From Terriglobia bacterium (GTDB lineage: Bacteria > Acidobacteriota > Terriglobia > Terriglobales > Acidobacteriaceae): a DNA stretch of 63,259 nucleotides. Position numbers and translations under genes: made by a program. Positions 33,823 to 41,184 of this stretch are shown piece after piece. The DNA lies in contig JAVUPY010000066.1 in NCBI GenBank assembly GCA_032252755.1, forward strand, positions 1-63,259, given 5' to 3'. Position 1 is the stretch's first letter. Every line of letters starts with the position of its first letter. Under the pieces are notes generated by a model. That model ran no database searches, was not told the DNA's origin, and worked only from the letters and a program-made list of their open reading frames with translations.

Positions 33823-34325
33823 AAACGATGAAAAAAGGGTTGCTGGTTGGCCTGATTCACGTGCTGCTGGTGAGTTCTCTTGGCGCGAAGTTACTCATCG
33901 ACCGGGCGACGCGGCCGCGCATCTGGCTGCAATCGGTTTCTTACGATCCGAACCTGCCAATTCGCGGACGCTACGTTGCCCTGAGAGCGGTCGTCGAAAC
34001 CGACGTTCCGGCTGCGCGAAATCAATTCTCTTATCCGCAGGGCCTTTATCGGCTGGAAGTTCGTGATGGGAAGCTGTGGGCGATCAAGGATCCCCGAGGC
34101 ACGCAGAGATTGGTGTGGACGGGGACCAGAGATGGCAAGGGCGTCACCGCGCTTGCCGAGCCCTCGCTCTTTTTCATCCCGGATAACGCGAGCGATCCGT
34201 CGATCCGGAAAGCGGGCGAGCAGTTGTGGTTCGAGGCAACGATTCCGACGAAAGGCCCGCCGCGGCCGATTCGCCTGGCCGTCAGCAAGCCCGACGGAAC
34301 GTTTGCGCCGATAGAGATGAAATGA
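33819..34325 (+). CDS. GDYXXLXY-domain membrane-anchored protein
   Basis: 168 residues overlapping DUF2157 by 4 bases. One N-terminal membrane helix (GLLVGLIHVLLVSSLGAKLLI) is followed by LQSVSYDPNLPIRGRYVALRA, the DP-x-x-x-RGxYxxLR signature that names the family (first residues Gly-Arg-Tyr here instead of Gly-Asp-Tyr). The remainder is a beta-rich domain, expected in the periplasm. Function unknown; partner of DUF2157. The stop is followed by a strong hairpin at 34347-34397. Confidence 0.85.
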   Translation: MKTMKKGLLVGLIHVLLVSSLGAKLLIDRATRPRIWLQSVSYDPNLPIRGRYVALRAVVETDVPAARNQFSYPQGLYRLEVRDGKLWAIKDPRGTQRLVWTGTRDGKGVTALAEPSLFFIPDNASDPSIRKAGEQLWFEATIPTKGPPRPIRLAVSKPDGTFAPIEMK

Positions 34326-34346
34326 GTTCCGTCCCCGGACGAGTTG

Positions 34347-34397
34347 AGCCCTATTCTTCGCATCAATGGGGAGATGTGAGATGCGGAGAATAGGGCT
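34347..34397. terminator. Strong terminator hairpin after DUF2157/GDYXXLXY operon
   Basis: An 18-position stem with one T-G pair (AGCCCTATTCTTCGCATC / GATGCGGAGAATAGGGCT) and a 15-base loop is followed by TTGTTAG. It lies between convergent genes and can act on both strands. Confidence 0.7.
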
Positions 34398-34413
34398 TTG
34401 TTAGTTGGCTGAG

Positions 34414-34776
34414 TTACTGCATTGAGGTTTTCGTTTTTCCGTTCTGTGGGAACTTCAGCGAGAAATTGGAACGATCTATGGCCGTCAGGACTCGCGAACC
34501 GTTTTCCTTTGAAGTCTCGAAAGCGTTGTTGTATGGGTTTTTCTGGTCAACGATTTTTGCGGATGCAGTTGCGACAGTTTTGCCGTCTTTCACGAACTTT
34601 GTTTGCACCGCAGGACCATTTCCCGACCACCTGACGTCATAATGTCCGGCCGGAACCTTCTGACCGGCGACCATCAGTGCGTGATCGAAATTCACCTTCG
34701 CTGAATCTGTTTTGGCGAACACTGCAACGGGAAGCATCATGACGACGGTGAGCAAGCCCGCATAAACTACCTTCAT
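34414..34776 (-). CDS. Small secreted protein, unknown function
   Basis: 120 residues. ATG 34776 is set by AGGAGG lying 9 bases upstream; another ATG directly abutting the AGGAGG (34785) is too close. A signal peptide (VVYAGLLTVVMMLPVAVFA) precedes a mature domain of about 100 residues, with FDHALMVAGQKVPAGHYDVRWSG and a beta-rich pattern VQTKFVKDGKTVATASAKIV. This resembles small beta-barrel periplasmic proteins common in acidobacteria; no assigned domain name. Confidence 0.75.
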   Translation of the reverse strand: MKVVYAGLLTVVMMLPVAVFAKTDSAKVNFDHALMVAGQKVPAGHYDVRWSGNGPAVQTKFVKDGKTVATASAKIVDQKNPYNNAFETSKENGSRVLTAIDRSNFSLKFPQNGKTKTSMQ

Positions 34777-35186
34777 AACAACCATCCTCCTTGTTACGAG
34801 AAACATTTAGTGGGATGGCATTACTCGGGATGCCCGTTGGATGGGAATACGTTCAAGGCGCTTCGGTGCCCGGGAAGAAAGTGGCGCAGCGAACAAGCCA
34901 GCCAAACTTGGAACCTATTCACCACAGAGACACAGAAGCATCGAGTGACCATCTGAAACCACAACAATCCTGAAGGGCTTGGCTTTTTTGAATGAGATTC
35001 TCTGTGTCTCAGTTTTTCTGTGCTGAGAGGTTCCACTTGAATTTATCGAGCGACAATCACGCGGCCAACACCACCCGCTCCGCAGTTGCAGTTCCTCAGC
35101 GACCCCGGCATCCTTGCGTTAATCTTCTCCACCGCAACGACGCAGGTGGTAGAATCCTGCCGCCCAAATTTGGGCAGGAGGACTTC
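34777..35186. other. 410-base divergent intergenic region with repeat relics
   Basis: It contains no protein-like frame. It holds the AGGAGG of the minus gene at its left edge, a repeat-derived inverted segment at 34909-35035 (annotated separately) and the AGGAGG of the plus gene (35176-35181) at its right edge. No clear -35/-10 pair could be chosen. Confidence 0.5.
34909..35035. repeat. CACAGAG-type dispersed repeat, imperfect inverted pair
   Basis: TTCACCACAGAGACACAGAAG at 34918-34938 is mirrored by TTCTCTGTGTCTCAG at 34999-35013 and TTTTTCTGTGCTGAG, and the outer TGGAACCT/AGGTTCCA bases also pair. The CACAGAG/CTCTGTG unit recurs at 43058-43083. Confidence 0.55.
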
Positions 35187-35672
35187 ATGATTCGCCGCGT
35201 GTCCCTGTTCCTGACCCTCGCAGTCGCAATTTGCCTGGCGTTCACCGTCGTTGCGCAGCAACACGAACACGAAGCCAAAGCTGAAGCCGGTTTTGACAAG
35301 ACGATCATGCAGCAGGTGTGGGACGCCTGGGGAACGCTCGATCCAGCTAACCCGGCGAAGTTCTACAGCCACGAACCGAACCACACGTTCTATGACGTTG
35401 CGCCGTTGCAGTATCACAGCTGGGCGGAATACGAAAACGGAGTAAAGCCGCTACTTGCGGGATGGAAATCCATGAAGCCGACCGTCAACTACGACGGCAT
35501 GATCCATTCCGAGTCGCCGACAATGACTTGGACAACGAGTACCGTCGACATGGACGTTGTCACCGAAGACGGCAAAGACCAGCACATGAAAGTGCGGTGG
35601 ACGGCCATCTGGCACAAGCACGGAAACCAGTGGCTTATTGCGCATGAGCACGTCTCCGCTCCGATGCAATGA
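35187..35672 (+). CDS. Secreted SnoaL/NTF2-like protein
   Basis: 161 residues from ATG 35187, with AGGAGG at 35176-35181; upstream in-frame starts are not protein-like. A signal peptide (SLFLTLAVAICLAFTVVAQQ) precedes a cone-shaped NTF2-like domain: WDAWGTLDPANPAKFYS, HTFYDVAPLQYHSWAEYENGVKPLL and WTAIWHKHGNQWLIAHEHVSAPM. The last motif is the usual SnoaL/DUF4440 end. Many such proteins bind small ligands without known catalysis. Periplasmic. Confidence 0.85.
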   Translation: MIRRVSLFLTLAVAICLAFTVVAQQHEHEAKAEAGFDKTIMQQVWDAWGTLDPANPAKFYSHEPNHTFYDVAPLQYHSWAEYENGVKPLLAGWKSMKPTVNYDGMIHSESPTMTWTTSTVDMDVVTEDGKDQHMKVRWTAIWHKHGNQWLIAHEHVSAPMQ

Positions 35673-35699
35673 CGCAATCCGTTTCGGATTAGTAGCAAG

Positions 35700-35731
35700 C
35701 AAAGCCGCCCGTTGTTCAGGCGGCTTTCTAT
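35700..35731. terminator. Bidirectional terminator
   Basis: A 9-bp perfect stem AAAGCCGCC / GGCGGCTTT with a 9-base loop is followed by CTATTGTTCT; the A-run of the left arm gives a T-run on the minus strand. It lies between convergent SnoaL-like and SemiSWEET genes. Confidence 0.75.
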
Positions 35732-35749
35732 TGTTCTGCAGACCGGCGG

Positions 35750-36010
35750 CTATCTCTGGTAGCGGATTTTCATGCTGATGATGAATCCCTGCAGCGCGAG
35801 GGTTATGGAGTTGGCGAGAATCATCGGCCACGAATGCAGGTAAACGCCGTAGATAAACCAGAGCAAGAGGCCACAACTGAAGCAGATCAGCATCTTCCAG
35901 GAAAGATCGCCCGCCGATTTTACGCGATACGTATGCAGCACCTGGGGAAAGAAAGCGATTGTGGTCAGTACTCCAGCCATGTAGCCAATGGAAGTGAAAA
36001 CGGCGTCCAT
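35750..36010 (-). CDS. SemiSWEET family sugar transporter, second copy
   Basis: 86 residues from ATG 36010. The PQ-loop motif TTIAFFPQVLHTYR is in helix 1, then SAGDLSWKMLICFSCGLLLWFIYGVY and a third helix SWPMILANSITLALQGFII. It is the same family as 1552-1824 but clearly diverged, so not a recent duplicate. Half-transporter that dimerises in the inner membrane. TAAACT lies 6 bases before the ATG and no ribosome site is visible. Confidence 0.88.
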   Translation of the reverse strand: MDAVFTSIGYMAGVLTTIAFFPQVLHTYRVKSAGDLSWKMLICFSCGLLLWFIYGVYLHSWPMILANSITLALQGFIISMKIRYQR

Positions 36011-36016
36011 GGAGAA

Positions 36017-36022
36017 AGTTTA
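36017..36022 (-). promoter_or_regulatory. Candidate -10 box (TAAACT) for second SemiSWEET
   Basis: On the minus strand TAAACT is followed by TTCTCC and ATG 36010, the 6-base spacing of other leaderless-type starts here. Confidence 0.35.
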
Positions 36023-36072
36023 TCAATGAGAGCCGCGGGTTTCATAAACGAATGACGAATGTCGACGATCAA

Positions 36073-36111
36073 AACGACGAATGAAGAACCCCGACTTCTC
36101 TATTCGTCGTT
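36073..36111. terminator. Hairpin overlapping the end of the cupin gene
   Basis: AACGACGAAT and ATTCGTCGTT are a perfect 10-bp inverted pair with a 19-base loop. The cupin stop codon (36100-36102) is in the loop-arm boundary. The flanking ACGAATGTCGAC resembles TCGAATGTCGAA near the HAD gene end at 28439-28450, suggesting a shared repeat. Confidence 0.5.
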
Positions 36112-36483
36112 TCCAGATTTGTCATTATCCCGATGCACGGTCTCGATCGAAAACGCCGGCAGGCAAACCGCGATGTACTCGGCGCCTTCTTCCCGAGGGG
36201 TTGAGTACTGTACCCATTCGCCCGCATGCGCGATTACGGCCTGGCCGGCGTGGATGTCGAGTGAACCGCCCTTGTGCGTGACCCGCAACATGCCCTTCAG
36301 TACGACCGTGAACTCGTCGAATGCAGGAGTTTGTCCGGGCTCGATCCATCCACCGCGGGAGCGCATGTGCGCGACGCTCAGAGCGGTCGTGGAAGAATTC
36401 ACGCGTCCGATGTACTCGTCGATCAGTTTGGGCTTGTTACCCGCGGCGGTGATGCGCGTCGGCTGTGCTATGAGCGTGGGCAT
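36100..36483 (-). CDS. Cupin-domain protein, EutQ-like
   Basis: 127 residues from ATG 36483, with GGAG 7 bases upstream. Single cupin: GGWIEPGQTPAFDEFTVVLKGMLRV, then HAGQAVIAHAGEWVQYSTP. Metal ligands of cupin motif 1 are incomplete (Gln/Glu and no HxH), so a metal site is doubtful. Only 14 bases separate it from the end of the TauE/SafE gene upstream, so the two form an operon. A sensor or accessory role to the exporter is speculation. Confidence 0.85.
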   Translation of the reverse strand: MPTLIAQPTRITAAGNKPKLIDEYIGRVNSSTTALSVAHMRSRGGWIEPGQTPAFDEFTVVLKGMLRVTHKGGSLDIHAGQAVIAHAGEWVQYSTPREEGAEYIAVCLPAFSIETVHRDNDKSGNDE

Positions 36484-36497
36484 TGCGTGCGCTCCTT

Positions 36498-37274
36498 TCA
36501 GAATCCCTGTTTGTAGAAGAAATACAGTGACATGCCGGCCCCGATTGCAATGACCACCCAGCGCACGTGGCGGGGGTTCATCTTCTGCGCGAAGTAGGCC
36601 CCGAAATATCCTCCCAGCGCGGCTCCGATGAGCATCACCAGCGCCTGGGGAAGGTAGACCGCGCGAGCAATGAAGAATGGTATCAGCGCGATCCCGTTGC
36701 ACAGTGTAGCCAGGAGCGTTTTGTAGGCATTCATGGTGTGGATACTTTTCACGCCCATGATCGCGAACATCGCGAGCATCAGGATTCCTGCGCCCGCCCC
36801 AAAGAAACCGATGTAAACCGCAATGCAAAGCTGGATGAAGACCGCGCCCGCGACTGCCAACCGGGTCTGATTGCGCATGTGAGCGCTGCGCTCGCGAACC
36901 CAGGCGGTGATGCGTCCGCTGGCCGCGAACAGCAGGGTGGCACCACCCAGCAAGTAAGGAATCAGGCGGAGAAAAGTTGCTTGCGGAGTCTGCAACAGCA
37001 CCTTGGCCCCGATCAGAGCCCCAACCAATCCCACGATCATCAATGGGATCAGCATGCGTCGGTTCTCGCCCCGAAATTCACCGCGATAGGCACCGACACT
37101 GGCTAGCGTTCCCGGCCACAGCGCCGCCGTGTTGGTCGCATTCGCCTGCACGGGCGGAACTCCGGTCAGCAGAAGAGTCGGAAAACTTACGAACGAGCCG
37201 CCACCCGCAACCGAGTTGAGGGTTCCGGCCGCAATTGCTGCGAGAAAGAGCAGGACGGAGTCGTGGATGGTCAT
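36498..37274 (-). CDS. TauE/SafE family sulfite/organosulfur exporter-like membrane protein
   Basis: 258 residues from ATG 37274 after GGAG; an ATG at 37292 adds six residues. About eight transmembrane helices, with the family motif GTLNSVAGGGSFVSFPTLLL at the N-terminus and the second-repeat counterpart FFGAGAGILMLAMFAIMG in the middle. Members move sulfite, sulfoacetate, taurine-derived or other small anions across the inner membrane; the substrate cannot be set here. Operon with the downstream cupin. Confidence 0.9.
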   Translation of the reverse strand: MTIHDSVLLFLAAIAAGTLNSVAGGGSFVSFPTLLLTGVPPVQANATNTAALWPGTLASVGAYRGEFRGENRRMLIPLMIVGLVGALIGAKVLLQTPQATFLRLIPYLLGGATLLFAASGRITAWVRERSAHMRNQTRLAVAGAVFIQLCIAVYIGFFGAGAGILMLAMFAIMGVKSIHTMNAYKTLLATLCNGIALIPFFIARAVYLPQALVMLIGAALGGYFGAYFAQKMNPRHVRWVVIAIGAGMSLYFFYKQGF

Positions 37275-37422
37275 CGTGCCGACTCCATCCACAGTTCTTT
37301 GGTTCCCGCTACGCTGCGTAATTCACAGTTCATCCGGCTTCACTAGAATACAGAAGCCCACGTGAGAACTCACGAATTCGCAACAACCAAAAGGTAAGGG
37401 AAGCTTGTTCCCGCTCGCGGTA

Positions 37423-37800
37423 TTAAACGCTGGGTAATTCCACGCGCGTGCGCTCGTTGCGCACGTTGCCAGTGTTCAACGTTGTCTTTGGTTCGACCAT
37501 GACCAGGTGAACTTCGTCATCTGCAATCGGCAAATGCTCAATCCCGCGAGGAATGACCACGTATTCGCCGGGGCCGATTGTTACTTCGCGCTCGCCACCG
37601 TTTTCGCGAATGCGGATTCGCAGCTCGCCCTTCACTACCAGGAACATCTCGTCTTCGTGCTCGTGGTGATGCCACACGAACTCGCCCTTAAGCTTGGCGA
37701 GCTTCACATAGTTTTCGTTCAGCTCTCCGGCAATGCGAGGCGACCAATACTCATCGAAGCTTGAAAATTTTTCGGCGAAATTTACGACTTGAATCGGCAT
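37423..37800 (-). CDS. Single-domain cupin protein
   Basis: 125 residues from ATG 37800. Cupin motif 1 is complete: HHHEHEDEMFLVVKGEL carries the His-x-His-x4-Glu pattern, and motif 2 is PGEYVVIPRGIEHLP with the last His. This metal-binding arrangement suggests a functional dioxygenase, isomerase or sensor. VNFAEKFSSFDEYWSPRIAGELN is a typical N-terminus of small cupins of unknown role. It lies 148 bases upstream of TauE/SafE on the same strand. Confidence 0.88.
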   Translation of the reverse strand: MPIQVVNFAEKFSSFDEYWSPRIAGELNENYVKLAKLKGEFVWHHHEHEDEMFLVVKGELRIRIRENGGEREVTIGPGEYVVIPRGIEHLPIADDEVHLVMVEPKTTLNTGNVRNERTRVELPSV

Positions 37801-37923
37801 AGCTCAAAGATGATGCCATGCCGCTGGCGGATTCACGGCAAAAATACAACCGCGGTTCAACAGGTCCGGCTTATCTGACCCGGTGAATCCGCGGTTGATC
37901 GTGCCTCCCCCTGGGCAACAATT

Positions 37924-38865
37924 TCAGTGAACGTAGAGATTCTGGTAGGACTCGTATATCTTCCCGGCGGTATCCCAGGCCATGATGACCATGCGATGCG
38001 TGCTGTTGGCGGGAAGCGTGAACGATGCGGCAATTCCCGGCCCGCCAGAGCTGGCCTTCACGACGCCGTCGATATAGATCTTCGTTGCGGAGATCGGTGC
38101 CGGATTGTTCTGCACATCGGCCTGCACGGTGAACGTCGTCGGCACATCCTCGGTCCCTGGCTTGTTGATCACGATTCCCGGCGAGCACACCCCGCTCTTA
38201 GGATTGCATTCATAGCTGTAGAACGTCTTGAAAGTGCTGCTGGCTTTGAAGACGTGCCCGGCATAGTCCACTGCGCGTGCTGTTACGGTATGCATTCCGG
38301 CACTCAAGCCGGCACCGGTAACAATGGAATTCCCACTCTGACCAACCAGGAACTTGCCATCGACGTAGATGTTCACGTACTTGATCCTGGAGTTCTGGCC
38401 CGTAGCCGAAGCGGCGATCCCGACCGCTTCGTTCGGTTGCAAGCTGTTTGCCCTCGGCCAGCAGAGGTTGACGCCGGCGCTGCTGGGGGTCGAGCACCTG
38501 TTAACGCCATAGCCGGTTACATAAAAGGAACGCGTTGCCTGGTAGAGATTGCCGTTCGTGTCCCATGCTTTGACGGTAACGTGGTTCCAACCGTTTGTCA
38601 TCGAACCGTCGTAGAGTGTGCCGGGGAGGAAGCCGAAACTGTCGCGCTTGGTGCCATTGACCCAGACCTCGGAGCGCGCGACGGCACCGCTCGCGGTAGT
38701 CGCGGCCATTTCAATCCCGGCTGTATACATCACTACCGAGTTCTGGTTCGGAAAACAGATACGCAATCCGGGCGATCCCGGAGCGGCGCAGTCGGCGTGG
38801 GCAGCCGCCGAAAAGATGAGAACCATGGAGAAGAGTGAGAAGGCGATAACTTTCTGTATGAGCAC
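37924..38865 (-). CDS. Secreted protein with three Ig-like/Cys repeats
   Basis: 313 residues from ATG 38865 with a clear signal peptide (LIQKVIAFSLFSMVLIFSAAAHA). The mature part has three related segments, each starting with a Cys-pair (CAAPGSPGLRICFP, CSTPSSAGVNLCWP, CNPKSGVCSPG) and continuing into a beta-sandwich with WNHVTVKAWDTNGN, MHTVTARAVDYAGH or THRMVIMAWDTAGK. That is the pattern of bacterial Ig-like domains closed by a disulfide. Probably surface exposed or released, with an adhesive or carbohydrate-binding role. No anchor or enzymatic domain. Confidence 0.8.
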   Translation of the reverse strand: MLIQKVIAFSLFSMVLIFSAAAHADCAAPGSPGLRICFPNQNSVVMYTAGIEMAATTASGAVARSEVWVNGTKRDSFGFLPGTLYDGSMTNGWNHVTVKAWDTNGNLYQATRSFYVTGYGVNRCSTPSSAGVNLCWPRANSLQPNEAVGIAASATGQNSRIKYVNIYVDGKFLVGQSGNSIVTGAGLSAGMHTVTARAVDYAGHVFKASSTFKTFYSYECNPKSGVCSPGIVINKPGTEDVPTTFTVQADVQNNPAPISATKIYIDGVVKASSGGPGIAASFTLPANSTHRMVIMAWDTAGKIYESYQNLYVH

Positions 38866-39100
38866 TTAGAGCCCCTTGTGAAGCCGAAGGTCTACCGTGC
38901 CAAACAAAGAAGCAATCGCAATGCCAACAAAGAGCGTCAACTTGGCCCGAAAAACCTCGCGGGAAAGGAAATCCCGAGAAGAACAATGCTCAACAGAAGA
39001 AAGTGGCTGCCCAATATTGAGCAGCTTACAACTGCGGTAACCAGATATTCATTGGCGCGGCGTCGTCCCGCCGCATCCTAAGAAGATCCTGCCCCGGAGT

Positions 39101-39106
39101 TACAAT
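39101..39106 (+). promoter_or_regulatory. Candidate -10 box (TACAAT)
   Basis: TACAAT is 6 bases before GTG 39113, in GAGTTACAATTCACGG. The GGAG before it is upstream of the -10 box, so it cannot be a ribosome site for this start. Confidence 0.4.
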
Positions 39107-39112
39107 TCACGG

Positions 39113-40024
39113 GTGAACTACGGAATTAGTAACGAAAGAAAGACATCAAGGATGGGAAAGCTCGGAATCCTTCTTATCGCCGGTCTTGTACTGCCGGTGC
39201 TCTCTCTCGGTCAGCAATCGGTGCCCCCACAGTCAACTGCACCCGCATCCGGCACAGCGTCGTCCAGGGCCGCGACAGGACAGGACAAGGGTCTGGCCGC
39301 CATTGCTACTCAAGACCCCAACACGAAAAAGGCCAAAGACCTGTTGCAGAAAATGATCGCCGCCATGGGTGGGCAGGCTTTCTTGAACTACCAGACGATG
39401 ACGCAGGAGGGGCGCGCCTATACGTTCTACCAGGGACAGCCGAACTCCCTCGGCATCCTTTTCTGGCGATTCTGGAAGTATCCCGACAAGGACCGCGTCG
39501 AACTGACGAAGGACCGTGACGTAGCCTACATCTATAGCGGCGACAAGGGATACGAGATCACCTACAAGGGAACCGCCGCCATTGAGCCCAAGGAACTATC
39601 GGATTACCTTCTGCATCGGAGGTACTCAATCGAACAGGTTCTGCGCGTGTGGTTGCCGGATCCCGGCACGCTCGTCCTTTACGACGGCTCTGCCCTCGCC
39701 GATCAGCAGTTTGTAGAGCAGGTGACTCTCGTCAATAAGAAGAACCAGTCCGTTACTCTGGGAATCGATCCCAACAGCAATCTGCTTATTAAGAAGAGCT
39801 TTACCTATCGCGATTACGATGGATTGAAATCAACCGACGACGAGGTCTATGCCAACTACCGCGCCGAGGACGGGATTCAGACCCCGCACACGATCGTCCG
39901 CTACCACAACGGCCAGCAGACGGGGCAGCGCTTCGTCACCACTGTCAGCTACAACGTCCCAATCGATGCCCGCAAGTTCGAGGCTAAGATAACTTACGAT
40001 TTAAACCAATCCAGGAAAAAGTAA
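39113..40024 (+). CDS. Secreted protein of unknown function, LolA-like pattern
   Basis: 303 residues from GTG 39113; ATG 39152 is an alternative with no better ribosome site. The signal peptide is KLGILLIAGLVLPVLSLGQQ (about 16-35), followed by a Ser/Thr/Ala-rich linker. The mature domain begins KKAKDLLQKMIAAMGGQAFL and has strands FWRFWKYPDKDRVELTKD and LLIKKSFTYRDYDGL. The 'sum-of-change of outer-membrane lipoprotein-sorting' fold, which tracks with MGGxxxL starts, is a reasonable guess, but no motif settles it. Periplasmic; transcribed alone before lpxC. Confidence 0.7.
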   Translation: MNYGISNERKTSRMGKLGILLIAGLVLPVLSLGQQSVPPQSTAPASGTASSRAATGQDKGLAAIATQDPNTKKAKDLLQKMIAAMGGQAFLNYQTMTQEGRAYTFYQGQPNSLGILFWRFWKYPDKDRVELTKDRDVAYIYSGDKGYEITYKGTAAIEPKELSDYLLHRRYSIEQVLRVWLPDPGTLVLYDGSALADQQFVEQVTLVNKKNQSVTLGIDPNSNLLIKKSFTYRDYDGLKSTDDEVYANYRAEDGIQTPHTIVRYHNGQQTGQRFVTTVSYNVPIDARKFEAKITYDLNQSRKK

Positions 40025-40141
40025 CAGAGATCCTTGTCATCTTTGTAAGTGACTCAAAACAGTAAACTTGAACGGGGTCATATTCGCGTAAAAGCCACGT
40101 ACTGTGGTCAGGCAGCCACAGCGAACCGAATGGAATCACTT

Positions 40142-40155
40142 GTAATCTAGATTAC
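40142..40155 (+). promoter_or_regulatory. 14-bp perfect palindrome at the lpxC promoter
   Basis: GTAATCTAGATTAC is its own reverse complement and contains TAGATT, a possible -10 box, 9 bases before GTG 40163. It could be an operator or part of a leaderless promoter. Confidence 0.45.
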
Positions 40156-40162
40156 GGTTCCT

Positions 40163-41074
40163 GTGAGCTACGAACAGACAATCCGCGAGTCCGTGGAGTT
40201 TTCCGGCCTCGGTTTGCATAGCGGCGCTCCCGTCACCATGCGACTCCTTCCGGCGCCGGCCGGAACCGGCGTCATCTTCCGCCGCGTCGATCTCGACAAT
40301 TTCCTCATCGAGGCTACGGGACACAACGTCGCCAAGGTCAGCTACGCCACCAGTTTAATGAAGAAAGGCGTGCTCATTTCAACGACCGAGCACCTGCTCT
40401 CCGCGCTGGTTGGCCTCGGCGTCGATAACGTCATCATCGAAATCGACAACCTCGAGTTGCCGATCCTCGACGGCAGCGCGCTCCCGATCGTCGAGGCCAT
40501 TCTGAAAGCCGGTGTCCGCAAGCAACGCCGCAAGCGCCACTACCTCCGCATCCTCAAACAGGTTGAATTCCGCGATGGCGACAAGTTCATCGCCGTTTAT
40601 CCCTGGGACGGCTTCTCGGTTTCTTACAGCATCAACTTCCCCCACCCGCTAATCGGACGAGAGCACTTCCAGATCGAACTGACGAACGGGAGCTACCTGC
40701 GGGAGATCGCCGGCGCGCGCACCTTCGGGTTTCTCCACGAAGCGCCCATGCTGAAGAATATGGGACTGATCCGCGGCGCCTCCGAAGACAATGCCATTGT
40801 TCTCACTCGCGACGGAATAAAGAATGGCCCACTGCGCTACCCGGATGAATTCGTCCGGCACAAGGTGCTCGACCTCATTGGCGACCTCGCCCTCATTGGC
40901 CACCAGGTGCTGGGCCGCGTCGAAGCCGACCGCGCCGGGCACGCCATGCACACCGCGCTGGTCAGCCGCCTACTGCGCGATCCATCGCTATGGGAAATGA
41001 CGACCGTGGACGGCGAATCGCTCCAGCGTTCCGAACAGATGCAGGCACTCCTCCAACCTTCTGCCGAACGCTAG
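40163..41074 (+). CDS. lpxC: UDP-3-O-acyl-N-acetylglucosamine deacetylase
   Basis: 303 residues from GTG 40163 (SYEQTIRESVEFSGLGLHSG). Zinc ligands and catalytic residues are in place: EHLLSALVGLGVDN (first His), HKVLDLIGDLALIGHQVLG (His and Asp) and ADRAGHAMHTAL (general-base His). LpxC removes acetate from UDP-3-acyl-GlcNAc, the committed step of lipid A synthesis, and shows the organism is Gram-negative. Next lpxA/fabZ are not adjacent. No Shine-Dalgarno; the palindrome just upstream covers a possible -10. Confidence 0.97.
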   Translation: MSYEQTIRESVEFSGLGLHSGAPVTMRLLPAPAGTGVIFRRVDLDNFLIEATGHNVAKVSYATSLMKKGVLISTTEHLLSALVGLGVDNVIIEIDNLELPILDGSALPIVEAILKAGVRKQRRKRHYLRILKQVEFRDGDKFIAVYPWDGFSVSYSINFPHPLIGREHFQIELTNGSYLREIAGARTFGFLHEAPMLKNMGLIRGASEDNAIVLTRDGIKNGPLRYPDEFVRHKVLDLIGDLALIGHQVLGRVEADRAGHAMHTALVSRLLRDPSLWEMTTVDGESLQRSEQMQALLQPSAER

Positions 41075-41184
41075 AGCGCCTGGCTCGCGATTAAATTCGA
41101 CAAATACTCACCCATCCGCCTTGGTGTATCTTTTCCAGTTCAGCAAAACTATGCAGCCGGGACGACGCAACTCAGAGGAGGAGT

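Noticed and set aside
38866-39112. Possible 67-residue plus-strand gene at 38878-39081
   Set aside because: No ribosome site, strongly basic composition and no similarity; the region is better seen as the promoter space of two divergent genes.
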